Shown: one piece after another, positions 45,038 through 56,809 of the stretch
How the letters are laid out: the number at the start of each line of letters is the position of its first letter
How positions within the stretch are numbered: position 1 is the stretch's first letter
Source of the DNA: Dryomyza anilis
Lineage: Eukaryota; Arthropoda; Insecta; Diptera; Dryomyzidae
Direction of reading: 5' to 3'
DNA: 64,000 nt
NCBI GenBank assembly: GCA_951804985.1
Contig: OX638136.1
Coordinates: 2,669,852 to 2,733,851 of the forward strand
The notes under the pieces: generated by a model
Database searches by the model: none
What the model was told of the DNA's origin: nothing
Seen by the model: the letters and a program-made list of their open reading frames with translations, nothing else
Translations under genes and position numbers: made by a program

Positions 45038-46105
45038 ATGAACCTCTCTCCTCCTGTAGCAGGGGGTTCATCGTGCCCCTCCATCTCCCAAATTTATGAG
45101 ACAACTAGAAATCTAGAGGAGGATAACGACAACGCAGCGGTTCCCATACAAGTAGAGGAAAGTGTCGGTTCGGCTATGCCTACGACTAATCCTCCACTGT
45201 ATGGCTGCTCGACAGTGATGTTTCCTCTCAGGGCTCCTTTCTGTCACGTATTTGGAAACATGGGTCGATCGAAGGAAAGTGGTGTCGTACCAGCATCTAA
45301 TCCTAGAGAGACCGACGCCCAACTGGAAGCTAAACTTCCATTGGAGACCGGACCCGGATCTCTGAATACAGAGGTCAGGTTGTCCGATGTCCAGGTGAGT
45401 AGGAGAAGGAAGAATAAAGCGAAAGATCGCAAAGAGGCTGAAAAGGCTAAAGGCAACGGAGCTTTCTCTTCAACAGCTACCACAGCAAAACGAGATAGAT
45501 CGGTGGAGGTTACTCCGACTGAAGCCGGACCATCCGCTGCTGCTGTTGTGGCTGCCAATGCACCTGAGAAACGCAATAGCAAGAAGTTTAAAACCTACAC
45601 TGCTACTGCGAAATCCCGTAACTCCCAGAACTCGACAGTTTCCAGTGATATTGCTTCCACAAGCAAGAGCACTGGTGCTTCATGTTCCGGATCGGCTGCG
45701 GATGAACTGCCTTCAATATCCACTGGCAGAGGTAGGCTAGCAGTATCATATCATGATGCTGCTCGCAAAGCTCTTCCGGTTGCGATTATTGGCAAATTGG
45801 GGAAGGAGCAAAATATGAATGATGCAGAAGTAAAACACTGCACCGATCATCTTTGGCGGCTAGTCAGCAACGGCGGTGTCAGTGCAAACGCAAAAGGCTA
45901 TGAGACGAGTGATGGCATCATGAAGGTGCTATGCTCGTCTCAAGCCAATTTCGATTGGATTGCCACAGCCGTTGCTAAAATCCCCCCCTTGGGCAAATCG
46001 CGCTTCGCTGTTTTCAGCGGAGACGAACCCAAACGCAGGCGAGCAATATGCTGGATACCTCCTATCAGGAAAACAGCGGAAGTGTTTGCCTGCCCACGTG
46101 CTTAG
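45038..46105 (+). CDS. LOA ORF1 (nucleic-acid-binding Gag-like protein), 3' end altered
   Basis: A 355-residue open frame with a Ser/Thr/Ala-rich N-terminus, a basic stretch (SRRRKNKAKDRKEAEKAKG), NSKKFKTYTATAKSRNSQNS, and a conserved-looking C-terminal part from YHDAARKALPVAIIGKLGK to SQANFDWIATAVAKIPPL, typical of LOA/Jockey-group ORF1. Zinc knuckles should follow; the other frame begins one (CLPTCLEPGHR) just where a 34-bp inverted repeat starts, so the knuckles are lost. Start chosen as the first ATG after the 5' UTR. ORF1 proteins coat the LINE RNA. Unusually long intact frame for this window. Confidence 0.78.
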   Translation: MNLSPPVAGGSSCPSISQIYETTRNLEEDNDNAAVPIQVEESVGSAMPTTNPPLYGCSTVMFPLRAPFCHVFGNMGRSKESGVVPASNPRETDAQLEAKLPLETGPGSLNTEVRLSDVQVSRRRKNKAKDRKEAEKAKGNGAFSSTATTAKRDRSVEVTPTEAGPSAAAVVAANAPEKRNSKKFKTYTATAKSRNSQNSTVSSDIASTSKSTGASCSGSAADELPSISTGRGRLAVSYHDAARKALPVAIIGKLGKEQNMNDAEVKHCTDHLWRLVSNGGVSANAKGYETSDGIMKVLCSSQANFDWIATAVAKIPPLGKSRFAVFSGDEPKRRRAICWIPPIRKTAEVFACPRA

Positions 46106-46111
46106 AACCAG

Positions 46112-46229
46112 GGCATCGAAACGAACGGATGGAAAATCTATAGCCATAAACCAGAGCGAGGTCCGGAGGACAAGGAGGGCTCAACCCTGGTTGTTGGCTA
46201 TAGATTTTCCATCCGTTCGTTTCGATGCC
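46112..46229. repeat. Perfect 34-bp inverted repeat at LOA ORF1/ORF2 junction
   Basis: 46,112-46,145 (GGCATCGAAACGAACGG...) is the exact reverse complement of 46,196-46,229, with 50 bp between. The inner arm edges carry AACC/GGTT too. It replaces the expected zinc-knuckle coding sequence. Confidence 0.9.
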
Positions 46230-46399
46230 AGAAGTCGTTAGATGTCATGCTATCTAAGTACGACAACCATCTAAACTTATTTTTTGGACGGATCAAATTC
46301 CGAATCAATTCCAAATGAATAGGCATATGATGAGAAACGAGTTAATTATCCTGTCATGATATTTACTTAGATCAATCTGCAACATTCTAAAGCTGCTAC

Positions 46400-47262
46400 C
46401 GCTTTACTAGGTAAGTGGCTCTCCATGTTGCATACATTACCTCACATCACAGCTATTCAAGAACCATGGGTGTATAACAAACGCATCTCTGGTCTTAGTG
46501 AACTACGTGGTGAAACCATACTATACGATGAGAATCCGCAAGGCCTAGAAGCTGTCTTATAGTATCGAAACACTTTGCTGTCACAAAGTTAAACCAATTC
46601 TGTGGGCAAGACCTGGCGGCAGCCAAAGTGAGCTATGAACGCGATAGTGGATGGAAACATCTGATTGTCGCCTCAGGCTACTTCCCCTACGACTCACTAC
46701 TGCCTCCTCCGCCAAAGGCAATTGTTGAGCTCATAGAGTACTGTGATCTTAAGGAGACCGGCCTTCTTATTTGCTGTGACGCTAATGCTCAACACACTGT
46801 GTGGGGCAGCAGTAAATGCAACGCACGAGGTACCAGACTCCTTGACTTCATCATGACCTCCAATATGAACATTCACAACACTGGTAATAAACCCACTTTT
46901 GTGACTGCTAGAAGACAGGAAGTGATTGACCTTACTTTGTCTAACTGTAGACTGAGAGAGTCAATCTTTAACTGGAAGGTTCTTATAGACAGGTATATCG
47001 AGTTTCATACTGACCGAGAGGTGCTGCCCTCTATGACGGTAAGAAATCCTAGAAAAACGAACTGGGCACGCTTCAGACATGAACTTGAGAATTCCCTCAA
47101 TATTCCTGTCAGAATTTGTACCAAAGAAAGTATTGAGACGTCCGTTCAAGTTATGAACGATGTCATAAATTCTAGTTTTGTACGAACATGTCCGGTACGA
47201 AAAACGTTATCTATCCTCCCGTTCCTTGGTGGAACGCTTGTCTTGAAACCTTGCGCAAGGAT
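46400..47262 (+). pseudogene. LOA ORF2 endonuclease domain
   Basis: Exonuclease-endonuclease-phosphatase family remnant: HITAIQEPWVYNKRISGL (catalytic Glu), a stop near 46,560, SGYFPYDSLLPPPPKA, LLICCDANAQHTVWGSSKCN (Asp and Asn of the DxN motif), NKPTFVTARRQEVIDLTLSN (Asp of the SDH-like position). It nicks target DNA for reverse transcription. The frame is shifted near 46,620 and again near 47,190. Confidence 0.85.
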
Positions 47263-47368
47263 TCCAGAAAGCTTCTAAATAGGGCCCTAAGGAGCAACTT
47301 AGACTCTGACTGGTTTCTTTATCGAGCTAAGCAGAAAGAGTATAAGAAACGAATTCGTAAATCGAAAA

Positions 47369-48905
47369 GTGTTTCCTATAAAGACTTCTGCAGTAGCATC
47401 GAATCCTGAGACTAGCAGATTGGTCAAGTTTCTTAAAAGAGACCGAACTGCTCGACTGGACTCACTGCGGAGACCTGATGGCTGGTATACTGAGTCTAAG
47501 ACAGAGGCACTCAGTGTCCTAGTTGAGACTCACTTTCCGGGAAATCAAATCTACATAGGGCCACTTTGTAATCCCTGCACTGGGGACTGCAATAACAACT
47601 CTAATGTGACAAAACATGACTGGCAGGTTGCCAGATTGGTTGTGTATGATGAAGCTATCCAATACGCAGTGGCCTCTTTTGATGGCTTCAAGTCACCTGG
47701 ACCGGATGGCATCTACCCAGTCATGCTACAGGAAGGTATAACCCAATTGCTACCATGCCTAAAGAAGATCTTTAGAGCAAGTCTCGCATGGGCATACATT
47801 CCGAAATCCTGGCGTTTAGTTAAAGTAGCCTTCATTCCTAAAGTTGGAAGAGAAGACTATTCCATAGCCAAGAGCTTCAGACCCATTAGTATGATGTCCT
47901 TCATACTAAAGTGTCCAGAAAGACTAGTTGAGCTGCACATCAGAAAAACATCGCTGTCAAGGTACCCACTATCATCAAGACAACATGCCTACCAACGTGG
48001 AAAATCCTGTGAAACAGTATTGCAACATCTGGTTGGCCGGATCGAGCATGCTTTTCAGAGGAAGATGTACGTGATGGGCATATTTGTTGACATCGAGGGT
48101 GTTTTTGATAATGCGACTTTTCATGGAATGTGTGACGCAGCTAGAAGGCATGGAATAGATGAAACATTGGTCAAATGGCTAAGGTCAATGCTAATGTTTA
48201 GGACCATCACTTCTGAGGCGGAGTGCGGTCAGTATATTATGGCAGGGGCGAATAGAGGTTGTCCTCAAGGAGGTGTTCTCTCCCCCCTGCTCTGGTGTAT
48301 GCTGGTTCACTCTCTAGTCAACGATCTCGATGGACCCAGTGTCTATTCCCAGGACTATGCAGATGATGTTGCCATTCTTGCCACAGGCTTTTCCCTCAAT
48401 GAGGTCTGTGTTAAAACACAAAACTCATTGAACCGAATTGACAGCTGGTGTATTGCAAACTGACTTTCGGTCAACCCTCACAAAACAGGGATTGTTCTCT
48501 TCACTAGGAAAAGAATAATGACAGGATTATCTCTACCAGTACTTAAGGGTGTCACTATTCCTCTGTCTAACGAAGTAAAATATCTGGGCTTAACTCTAGA
48601 TAGTAAACTACTTTGGACAAAACATGTTGAAAATAAAATTTCGCGAACATTGAATGCCTTCTGGCAATGCAGAGGAATTTTTGGGAAGACATGGGGACTA
48701 TCGCCGAGCCTAACCTTATGGATTTACACGGCAATGATAAGGCCGATGACATCATATGCATCGGTAGTCTGGTGGAACAAACTGTCGCGAACCTGCGGGA
48801 CAACTAGTCTTGCCAAGATTCAGAGAACCGTGTGTCTGGGTGTTACGGGTGCCTTTCCCACTACACCTGGTCCAGCACTGAATGCAAGTGTGAGAAGCCA
48901 AAAAT
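47369..48905 (+). pseudogene. LOA ORF2 reverse transcriptase
   Basis: Reads GFKSPGPDGIYPVMLQEG, FRPISMMSFILKCPERLVE, HAYQRGKSCETVL, motif A FVDIEGVFDNA, GCPQGGVLSPLLWCM and motif C DYADDVAILA, all reverse-transcriptase hallmarks with catalytic residues present. A TGA at 48,461 interrupts CIAN-LSVNPHKT. The thumb (VKYLGLTLDSKLLW, VCLGVTGAF) follows and then the element stops before RNase H. Confidence 0.9.
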
Positions 48906-49035
48906 ATTGGGCTGAAAAGTGTTGAAATAAAGTCTAAGTTTAAATTAAAAGAATTCAAATATAAAATTATATATTGGGAAATAATTAAAGTACTAAAGTA
49001 GGAGTAAGTATAATTCATCGTTCGAGATACTAACA
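48906..49035 (+). mobile_element. Truncated 5' LTR of gypsy B
   Basis: Sequence ending actaaca lies directly before a primer binding site and contains AATAAA at about 48,925, as an R/U5 region would. Only about 110-130 bp remain because LOA sequence adjoins. The exact left edge is uncertain. Confidence 0.5.
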
Positions 49036-49038
49036 TTT

Positions 49039-49055
49039 TGGCGCAGCCGGTTACC
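49039..49055 (+). other. Primer binding site of gypsy B
   Basis: TGGCGCAGCCGGTTACC resembles the TGGCGCAGTCGG-type site used by 17.6/297-like gypsy elements (serine tRNA, from memory). Confidence 0.7.
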
Positions 49056-49684
49056 AAGAACCAGAAAGAAGAAAAGAAGGAAGGAAGAAACATTTTTTTT
49101 TTTGTTTAAGTAAAGGAAGTTACAAAGGAATTTTAAGTGAGTATTTCTGAAAATTATAGAAGTTGTAGTAGAAATAGACCGAATTTTTTTTTGTCACTCA
49201 AAATAATATTCATTTGTCATAATTCATTTTTATTGAATAAATTTAAATTTAAATAAAAATTAAATAAAATTTGAAATACTCGGAACATTCATAATAATTT
49301 TAATGGTAAATTTAAATAAAATAAAATTTACATTCAGTTAAAAATAAAGTAAAATTTGAAATATTTAGAACATTCAAAAATAAACACTTTAATTGAAAAT
49401 TCATTTTTTTTTACATACAAATAAAAATAAAATTTAAAATATTAAGAACATTCAATTAAAAATAAAGAAAAATTTAAAATAATTAGAGCATTTAAAATAA
49501 TATTGGAAATTTTTAGAATATTTTTAATATATCTCTAACTAACATGGTCAAATTCATTTAAAATTTAACATTTTAATGAACGAATTTGGAATTATAGAAT
49601 TAAAAAAAAAAAATTTTACATTGGGCAACCAGGTGAACTGAGGACAGTTCTAGGGGTTAAATAATATATTTTTTTTAACATTAT
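49056..49684. other. Gypsy B leader, AT-rich and non-coding
   Basis: Repeated words aaaatttaaaata and aacattca recur about every 60 bp between 49,260 and 49,520, suggesting a degenerate tandem array in the leader. Confidence 0.45.
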
Positions 49685-50845
49685 ATGGCGGAATTGGAAC
49701 AGTCACAGTTAGCTTATAGGAATATGGCAATTGGATAGGTTTACGGAGAAATTGTGGGCTCAAATCAGCCTCGAAGTAAATAACAAAGAACATTTACAAT
49801 TAATAAAAAATAAAGTAAATAGTACAAAGGTCTTTTCCGAAGTAGAAAGAGTAGATGTCGTGTTCGAAGAACTAATATATTTCTTGGAACACAAGAGTGA
49901 ATATAAAATAAAGGAGATAGAAAACTGAAAATGCGAGTTTGCAGCGTTAACGAAAAAAATAAACGATAAAATTAGTTAGATCACGCCTGTGGTTTAGAGT
50001 CGGAAAACGGGAAATTAAGAGCTTTGTTAAACGAAAAAGATATTTCTGATGACTCAGTAGCTAGAGTACTGCATCAACAACCTAGATTAGAATTTGAATC
50101 AGTCGAAGAGGCAACTAACAAAGTAAGAGAATTAGACTCAAAGATCAGATTTTTAGAGACGGAGGTAAAATTAGCACAAGAAACTTCGTTATACCATAAA
50201 GAAGCTTTAAGAATAGAAGAAAATTTAGAAAACATAACAACAGATAGAACAATAATTGAAATGCCTACAGACGATATTTCGAAATGCGTACGAAATCTGG
50301 TCCCGGTGTTCAAGGGCGAAGATTCACAGTACCTAAAAACGGAGCTTCTTAGATTTATAGACGGTTGTAAGGCGAACCTTAATATAAGTGAAGAAAATCA
50401 AGAAGAATTCAAGATATGCGTTAAACTGCGTCTTGATGGAGATGCATATGAATTAGTGAGGACTAAGAATATCGATGATTTAGAATCATTATTTGAATTG
50501 CTTAAAAACACATATTTAAAGGTAGCTACATTAGATTCCGTACAATACAACATAAGACAAGCATATCAAGATGGAGGGGAAAGGGCATTTGCAAAGCGAT
50601 TAGAAGTATTACAGTCAAACGCAAACGACATAGCCGATACAATGTACAAAAAGAAGAACCTGCCAACGGACGTTTTTAACACAGAGCTAGTAAATTCAGT
50701 GCTCACAGCATTTAAAGTAGGAGTGAGTGACCCGACTGTAAAGATACTACTGTTGAGTAGCAGGGCGGATAATTTAAATGATTTATTATATGAAGCGTTA
50801 AGGGCAGAGGCTACAATACAGTATACAATAAAAAAATGGAAATAA
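49685..50845 (+). pseudogene. Gypsy B gag, capsid part
   Basis: Starts MAELEQSQLAYRNMA; a one-base shift near 49,730 leads to LDRFTEKLWAQISLE, the equivalent of gypsy A LDRFVEKLWSQF. After a stop near 49,927 a 273-residue open frame gives KIRFLETEVKLAQETSLYHK, RFIDGCKANLNISEENQEEF and VLQSNANDIADTMYKKKN, colinear with gypsy A gag. Structural protein of the retroelement particle. Confidence 0.85.
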
Positions 50846-51495
50846 TGGGTATACAGGGGGTGCCATGAAAAAAGGGCCAGTCTGTTCTTTTTGCACTAGA
50901 CCAGGACACACAAGGGATGACTGTTATATCCGCAAAAAAACACCATTTTGCAGAGAATGCGAGAAGTACGGACATGAATCGAGTTGTCGATGAGGATTAA
51001 ATAGATTGGAAGGGTGCCAGGAGCAACAAAAATTCAGCAATACAAAGGACTTCTTAATAACGGTTACCAACAGCCGCACCAACAAAATCAGCAATACAAA
51101 GAACTTCTAAATAACGGTTACCAACAGCCGCAAAATCGTAATCAATAATACCAAGGCTTTCCGGACAACGAATATCAAAGTCAACATAAACCAAATCAGC
51201 CATATCAAGGGGGTAGTGGAGGTTTTCCCAATCATGGATATAACAGTAATAATTATAATAGGAATACTAATAATAATAATACTAATTATGGTAATGAAAA
51301 TAATAATCCTTTTAGAAATAACCACAGTAATAACGATAAGCCTAATAAGCCTCACAGAAGTAATAGAGCATGTTATGGGTGCGGTCAAGTTGGCCATATG
51401 ATAGCGGATTGCCACGCTAAGCAAAATTTTAGGCCAAACGGTAGTAACAATCACAATAAGGGAAACTACCAGGGGCCCAGTCAAGGCCAATAAGC
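50846..51495 (+). pseudogene. Gypsy B gag, zinc-knuckle part
   Basis: CSFCTRPGHTRDDC and CYGCGQVGHMIADC are CX2CX4HX4C knuckles; CRECEKYGHESSC is a near-knuckle. Between them lies Gln/Asn-rich sequence built on ngyqqp(q/h)qnqqyk units, with a duplication of about 60 bp around 51,040-51,145. Frame breaks separate it from the capsid part. Confidence 0.8.
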
Positions 51496-52298
51496 TGGGG
51501 TCCTGTTAACATTAGTAAAGTTAGGTCAAAGGTAGAAATAGTGGATCATACGCAAATGGAGCCTGTGATCACATTTGCTACCAATGTTGTGAATAACAGC
51601 CAAAATATTGTTCATCAAACGTCGGGAGTGACCGTTGATACATATGTTGAGCCACCGTGTTTGGTCTGTAAGGAGAAGGTGAAGGGAGAAAAAATGGGCG
51701 AAAATATTGTTCACAAACGTCATGACTGACAGTTGATACATATGTTGAGTCACCTTGTTTGGTTTGTAATACAGTAGCAGGTATAATAATTCATTTCATA
51801 CATTTTATAAGTATTGTGTCGATTACATACATTAGGGAACACAATAAAAAACTAGCAGGATATGAAAAATATAAGGGAACATTTGGAGAGGAAGTAGTAA
51901 AAGTAGGGTATAGAGTAAACAACTTATTATCAAGAATATCAAAAAGTTATGAGAATTTCGTGGTAGAATATAGTAAGAAGATTAGATGTAATATGTGTGG
52001 GTTTAGTAAAAGAGGGAACCGTATAATATGCAGTAGGCAGGATGATTGTGTCAAACTATCTAATGTAAGTGATGTTTTCATCGAAGTACCTTGTGAGGCT
52101 GCTAAAAATGGAAAACTCATATTACTGGTAGATTGACAAGATTTCCAGGTTTTGATAAAAATACTCAGAAGGACTTTAGTGGTGCCTTTGGGGGATCTGA
52201 AGGACATTAGGGACAATAAACATTCAGCACAGTAGTATAGAGTGGTTCTGTTTAAAGCTGCATGTAGTGGCAATTGAGAAAGGAATACCCGCTGATGG
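51496..52298 (+). pseudogene. Gypsy B protease region, degenerate
   Basis: VNNSQNIVHQTSGVTVDTYV and FIEVPCEAAKNGKLILLVD lead to where the protease Asp-Thr/Ser-Gly should be, but the frame stops at VD-stop-QDFQ. A related stretch (tgttcaTCAaacg...gttgatacatatgttgag) is duplicated at 51,610-51,655 and 51,705-51,755. Confidence 0.5.
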
Positions 52299-52300
52299 TA

Positions 52301-52497
52301 CACCCAGAAAAAAATACTATATAAATAATAGTTTTTTACTATTAAAAATAGTCAATAGAATAAATTATTATTTTAATCGGAAAATACCATTAAATACTAG
52401 AAAATACTATGACATTTCCATTCATTTTATACTATTAAAACAATAATTGTCCTATTGACCAATTTTAATGGTATTTGAGCGAATTTTTTTCTGGGTG
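52301..52497. mobile_element. 197-bp MITE with CACCCAGAAAAAAAT ends
   Basis: The termini CACCCAGAAAAAAAT and ATTTTTTTCTGGGTG are perfect inverts, flanked by TA on both sides (52,299-52,300 and 52,498-52,499). The interior is AT-rich with partial self-complementarity. It lies inside the gypsy B protease/RT spacer, so it is younger than gypsy B. Confidence 0.85.
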
Positions 52498-52599
52498 TAT
52501 AATAGGACGGGATAATATATGGAATAGGTCCATAATAAATGCTATAGATAAGAGTTTAATATTTTATGATAAAGATAAAAACAATACAATACAATTACC

Positions 52600-54540
52600 T
52601 ATGAGGACACGGACAGATATGGAAAATATTTTTTAAAATCAGGAATTAAAAATAGAACCTAGAACCGCAAAGATAGTATCATTACGTTTAAAAACAAAAA
52701 TTCGATCGTATTAATACATAAACAAGAAATTTGTCCAGGAGTATATTTGGGCGAAAACATATCGAATGTCAGCAAAAATAGAGTTTATGTCTCAGTTTTA
52801 AATGCTACAGAGAAGGAAATTATAATAGACAGTACTTTTAAACCAAAATTTTCAAATTTTAATCAGTATAAAGAATCGGATACAAATAATTCTACAATAA
52901 ACAGCATAAATTCAGTAAACATTACAAACAGAATTAACAGATTATTAGAGAAAATGAAAATTGATGAGACTTTAAATAAATACGAAATTACATCTTTACA
53001 AAATCTGTGTATTTCTTATCATGATGTTTATCATTTAGATGGCGATGAATTAACATACACGTCAGCGCTTAAACATGAAATAATTACACAGTGGAACCAA
53101 CCGCCAATTAATCAGAAACAATGTAAGCTACCCCATACACATAGGGAAGAAATTAATAGATAGGTAGGAAAAATGAGATGACGGCATTATATTGCCGAGT
53201 ATCTCACCTTGGAATTCACCATTATTGCTGGTACCAAAAAAGAGCGGTAAGGAAGGTAGCAAGAAATGGAGATAAGTAATAGATTTTCGTAAACTGAATG
53301 ATGTAACAGTTAAACAAGTATTTCCGATTCCCCGGATAGACGAGATAATAGATCAGTTAGAACATATTTTTCAACTTTAGTCGATATTTTTCAACTTTAG
53401 ACTTAGCAAGCGGTTATCATCAGGTTTTAGTAGAAGAAAGAGATAAAGAAAAAACGGCTTTTAGTACAGGACTGGGTCATTTCGAATTTAACAGAATGCC
53501 ATTTGGCTTAACAGGTGCACCAGCTACCTTCCAAAGAATAATGACCCACATATTAACAGGTTTACAGGGTATTGATTGCTTTGTTTATCTTGATGATATA
53601 GTGGTGTACGGAAAGAATTTAGCTGAACATGAGCTTAGGTTAAGTATTGCAGAAATTAAGGGAACACAATCTAAAATTAAATACAGAAAAATGTCAGTTT
53701 TTGCGCCGCGAAGTTGTCTATTTAGGGCATAAATGTTCGGAACAAGGTGCTCTGCCAGACCCCTCAAAGGTTGAATGCGTGAAAAATATTCCGGAACCAA
53801 GAAATAAAAAAGAAGTATTAGCGTTTTTGGGATTAATTAATTATTACAGAAAATTTATAAAGAATAGGAAAAATTATCATTAACAATTAATAAGTTACTT
53901 AGAAAGGATGTTAAATTCACTTGGACCGACGATTGTCAAAATTCATTTATTAAACTAAAAGAATCAATAATTTCATCACCCATTCTCGCATATCCAGATT
54001 TTACAAAACCTTTTTTACTTACAACGGATGCAAGTAACGAAGCAATAGGTGCGGTACTGTCACAAGGCAGAGTAGGGAGCGACCGACCTATAGCATTAAA
54101 TGGAGCAGAAAAAAATTACTCCACCATTGAAAAGGAATTTTTAGCTATAGTCTGGGCAACGAAAAATTTTATAGCTTATCTTCTAGGCCGACATTTTCAA
54201 ATTTATACAGATCATCAACCATTACGTAGCACAGCAAATCTCAAAGATCAGACATACAAGGTTAGCCCGTTCCAGGCATAAATTATCAGAATATGATTAC
54301 GAAATATCTTACAAACCAGGTAAACAGAATTTGAACGCAGATGCTTTAAGTAAAATTCCACATCCAGAACCAGATATTTGTGCGGTCCAAACACGGTCTA
54401 AGACCACACAGAATAAATTAGATAATCAAATTTCAAAAACCAAACAACAAGTGAGCACGCGAGTACTGGATGAAATAACAACAGACACCAAGAACGAATT
54501 AAACTCAAGTCTGACCCAGAGGAAATTAAAACTGTTATAA
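52600..54540 (+). pseudogene. Gypsy B reverse transcriptase and RNase H
   Basis: The leading segment (VYLGENISNVSKNRVYVSVL) and INRLLEKMKIDETLNKYE precede the reverse transcriptase: DFRKLNDVTVKQVFPIPRID, a small duplication of ttttcaactttag near 53,370, YHQVLVEERDKEKTAFSTG, FNRMPFGLTGAPATFQR and CFVYLDDIVVYGKN with YLDD intact. Then LGHKCSEQGALPDPSKVE, RNase H LLTTDASNEAIGAVLSQG and ISYKPGKQNLNADALSKIPH. Shifts or stops near 53,160, 53,275, 53,690, 53,880 and 54,265. Confidence 0.92.
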
Positions 54541-55572
54541 AAGACTTTCATGACTCAGCATTAGGGGGTCACCAGGGCGCAGTGAAAACATAATTTAGAT
54601 TCAGAAAACAATTTAAGTGGAAAGGTATGCAGAAACAAATAAAAGATTACGTTAAGAGTTGTCAAAAATGCCAAGTAAATAAAAGTTCTAGGCTTACTAA
54701 AATGCCAATGGTTTTAACTGATACGCCTGTACGACCATTCGATAAAGTATACATGGATCTTGTAGGTATTTTAACGGAAACTATATTTGGAAATAAATAT
54801 ATATTAACTTCTCAAGATGATTTTTCAAAATACATGTGCTGCGTTGCCATAACTGATGCGGAGGCAAATACAGTAGCAAAAGCATTTTACGACGAAATCA
54901 TTACACGTCATAATATACCGAAAGTATTAGTAACGGAAAATGGTTCCAATTTTGTCTCAAAACTGTTTTCAGATACTTGTAAATTGTTAGGAATTAAAAA
55001 ATTACATAATACACCATATCATCCACAAGCTAATGGGTCTTTGGAAACAAAACCATCGACCGTTAGCAGAATATTTAAGGAGTTTTGCAAAAGAAGATGG
55101 GTCGAACTGGGACCAATGGTTAAATTCAGCAATGCATGTGCACAATAACACAGTACATATGTCCACGGAGCAAACACCTTTCCGTACTTTATACGGGTAC
55201 TAATTTGAGATGCCAACAAATCTTAAGCGAAAATGTTCACCAGTATATAATACCGACGATTACAACAAGTTATTAAAATATCAAATTCAACGCACACACG
55301 AAATCGTGAGAGAGAATCAAGAAAAAGCAAAAGAAAAATCTAAACAAATCTATGATAGCACATTACACCCAAAAATATTTAGCGTAGGTGATAAAATATT
55401 GTTAAAAATTCAGAACAGAAAGAATAAATTTTCACCCATTTGGGTAGGACCGTACGAAGTACTTTTGATAGTAAGTCCTGTAACGACGATGATTTCTATC
55501 AAAGGAAAAGGGAAAAAATTCCATAACAATTTATTAAAAGCATATAATTTTGAAGCAAATATAACAAAATAA
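54541..55572 (+). pseudogene. Gypsy B integrase
   Basis: Zinc-binding segment ALGGHQGAVK...KSCQKCQVNK (both Cys present), core with YMDLVGIL (Asp), LVTENGSNFVS where the usual Asp is replaced by Glu, and NGSLETKPS (Glu). After shifts near 55,145 and 55,200 comes the C-terminal part NLKRKCSPVYNTDDYNKLLK, KEKSKQIYDSTLHPKIFSVG and FSPIWVGPYEVLLIVSP. It carries the full C-terminus missing from gypsy A. No env or 3' LTR follows. Confidence 0.9.
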
Positions 55573-56175
55573 ATAACGTTACAAACAGTTCGTAATTATC
55601 ATAACACATAATTTAGATCATGTTAAAAGCATAATATTGGATATAAGGGTGAAGAGCAACAAAAAAAAAAAAAAGCAATGTACGCGTAAATAAGAGTTTT
55701 AGGGATTAAAAAAAATATATATATATAGGGATTTAGTATTAATGAAATAAATTAGAGCATAAGGAAATAGTTATGTATTAATTTCAAAAGGTGACTTACA
55801 TCATACACTAACAAAGTTTGAATAAAGAAAATAGATAAGGGTATAAGGTAATTTAACAAATTATATTAGATGAGTATGAAAATATCACAAGTTAATAGCA
55901 GTTAATGATAAAAACAAAATAATAATAATAAAATAAAACTAATTAACTAAAATAAAAGTTGAATTGTCACTACAATTAATATAGGTCAGTCAAAGGCATT
56001 GACCCATACGATAGGAACCACTGCTCGCTGTTAATGCACTACAAATGAAGTGAGATACGTTAATGCATTAAATAAAATATGAAAAATAATAATAAATGGC
56101 TAGATGGCGAGAGATGGCGACGAGTAAAGGGAAGGTGCAAAGTAGCAAGAATTGGTTTAAAAAAAAAAATATATA

Positions 56176-56244
<69 letters not shown>

Positions 56245-56809
56245 GAATAATTGCTTACCAAAGTTGTTGCGGAATAGGGGGTAAAATATGATTAATAAAT
56301 AAAACGAAAAATAATAATTAAAGATAAAGAAACAAAATAGAATTAAATGGGATTTAAAAAAAAGGGAGTAAAAAAAATGTAATGAAATCGTGAAATTAAT
56401 GAAATATAATATAGGGATAAATAAACTAAATATATATATATATTTGCATAATTAAGTAAAATAAAACGCATACTAAATGCAGAATTTGCAATTTTCTGTT
56501 GTTATTTTGCAATTTTTCTGTTTTTATTTATTTTTTAACAAGCAAGAAATACAAGCAAGAAATACAAATAAAAAATAGGAACAAAAATCGACCATGAAAA
56601 TTATATACATTTTTATACCAAGCGATTGGTGTTAAAACAAAAGAAAAAGTAGAAATCGACGATGAAAATAACCAGTTTGTTTTCCAAATAATAACAACGG
56701 ATAGATGTAAATTATTTTTTTTATGTGGGTTTTTTATTTCTTTTAATCTTGATTTTAATATAATTTTTCACATCATTTTTACATCATTTTCAAATAAATT
56801 TCACATATT
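55573..56809. other. Gene-free stretch with long (TA)n tract
   Basis: AT-rich sequence with a poly-A/purine run at 55,660 and a (TA)n tract at about 56,169-56,241; a second, shorter one lies near 56,430. The 3' LTR of gypsy B was expected here but no match to its 5' LTR remnant was seen. Confidence 0.5.

Larger units (their letters stand above)
44705..48900 (+). mobile_element. LOA-clade non-LTR retrotransposon, 3'-truncated
   Basis: Contains a 5' UTR, ORF1, apurinic-type endonuclease and reverse transcriptase in the order of LOA/Bilbo-like LINEs. It interrupts the PolB gene. The 3' end (RNase H domain, 3' UTR, tail) is missing because LTR sequence of gypsy B begins at about 48.9 kb. Confidence 0.8.

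Noticed and set aside
51107..51490. Minus-strand Ile/Val-rich ORF resembling a membrane protein
   Set aside because: Antisense of the Asn/Gln-rich gag linker of gypsy B; the hydrophobicity is a codon artefact.
56096..56284. ORF with a long Tyr-Ile repeat
   Set aside because: Translation of a (TA)n microsatellite. The same applies to minus-strand frames at 59.2-59.4 kb.
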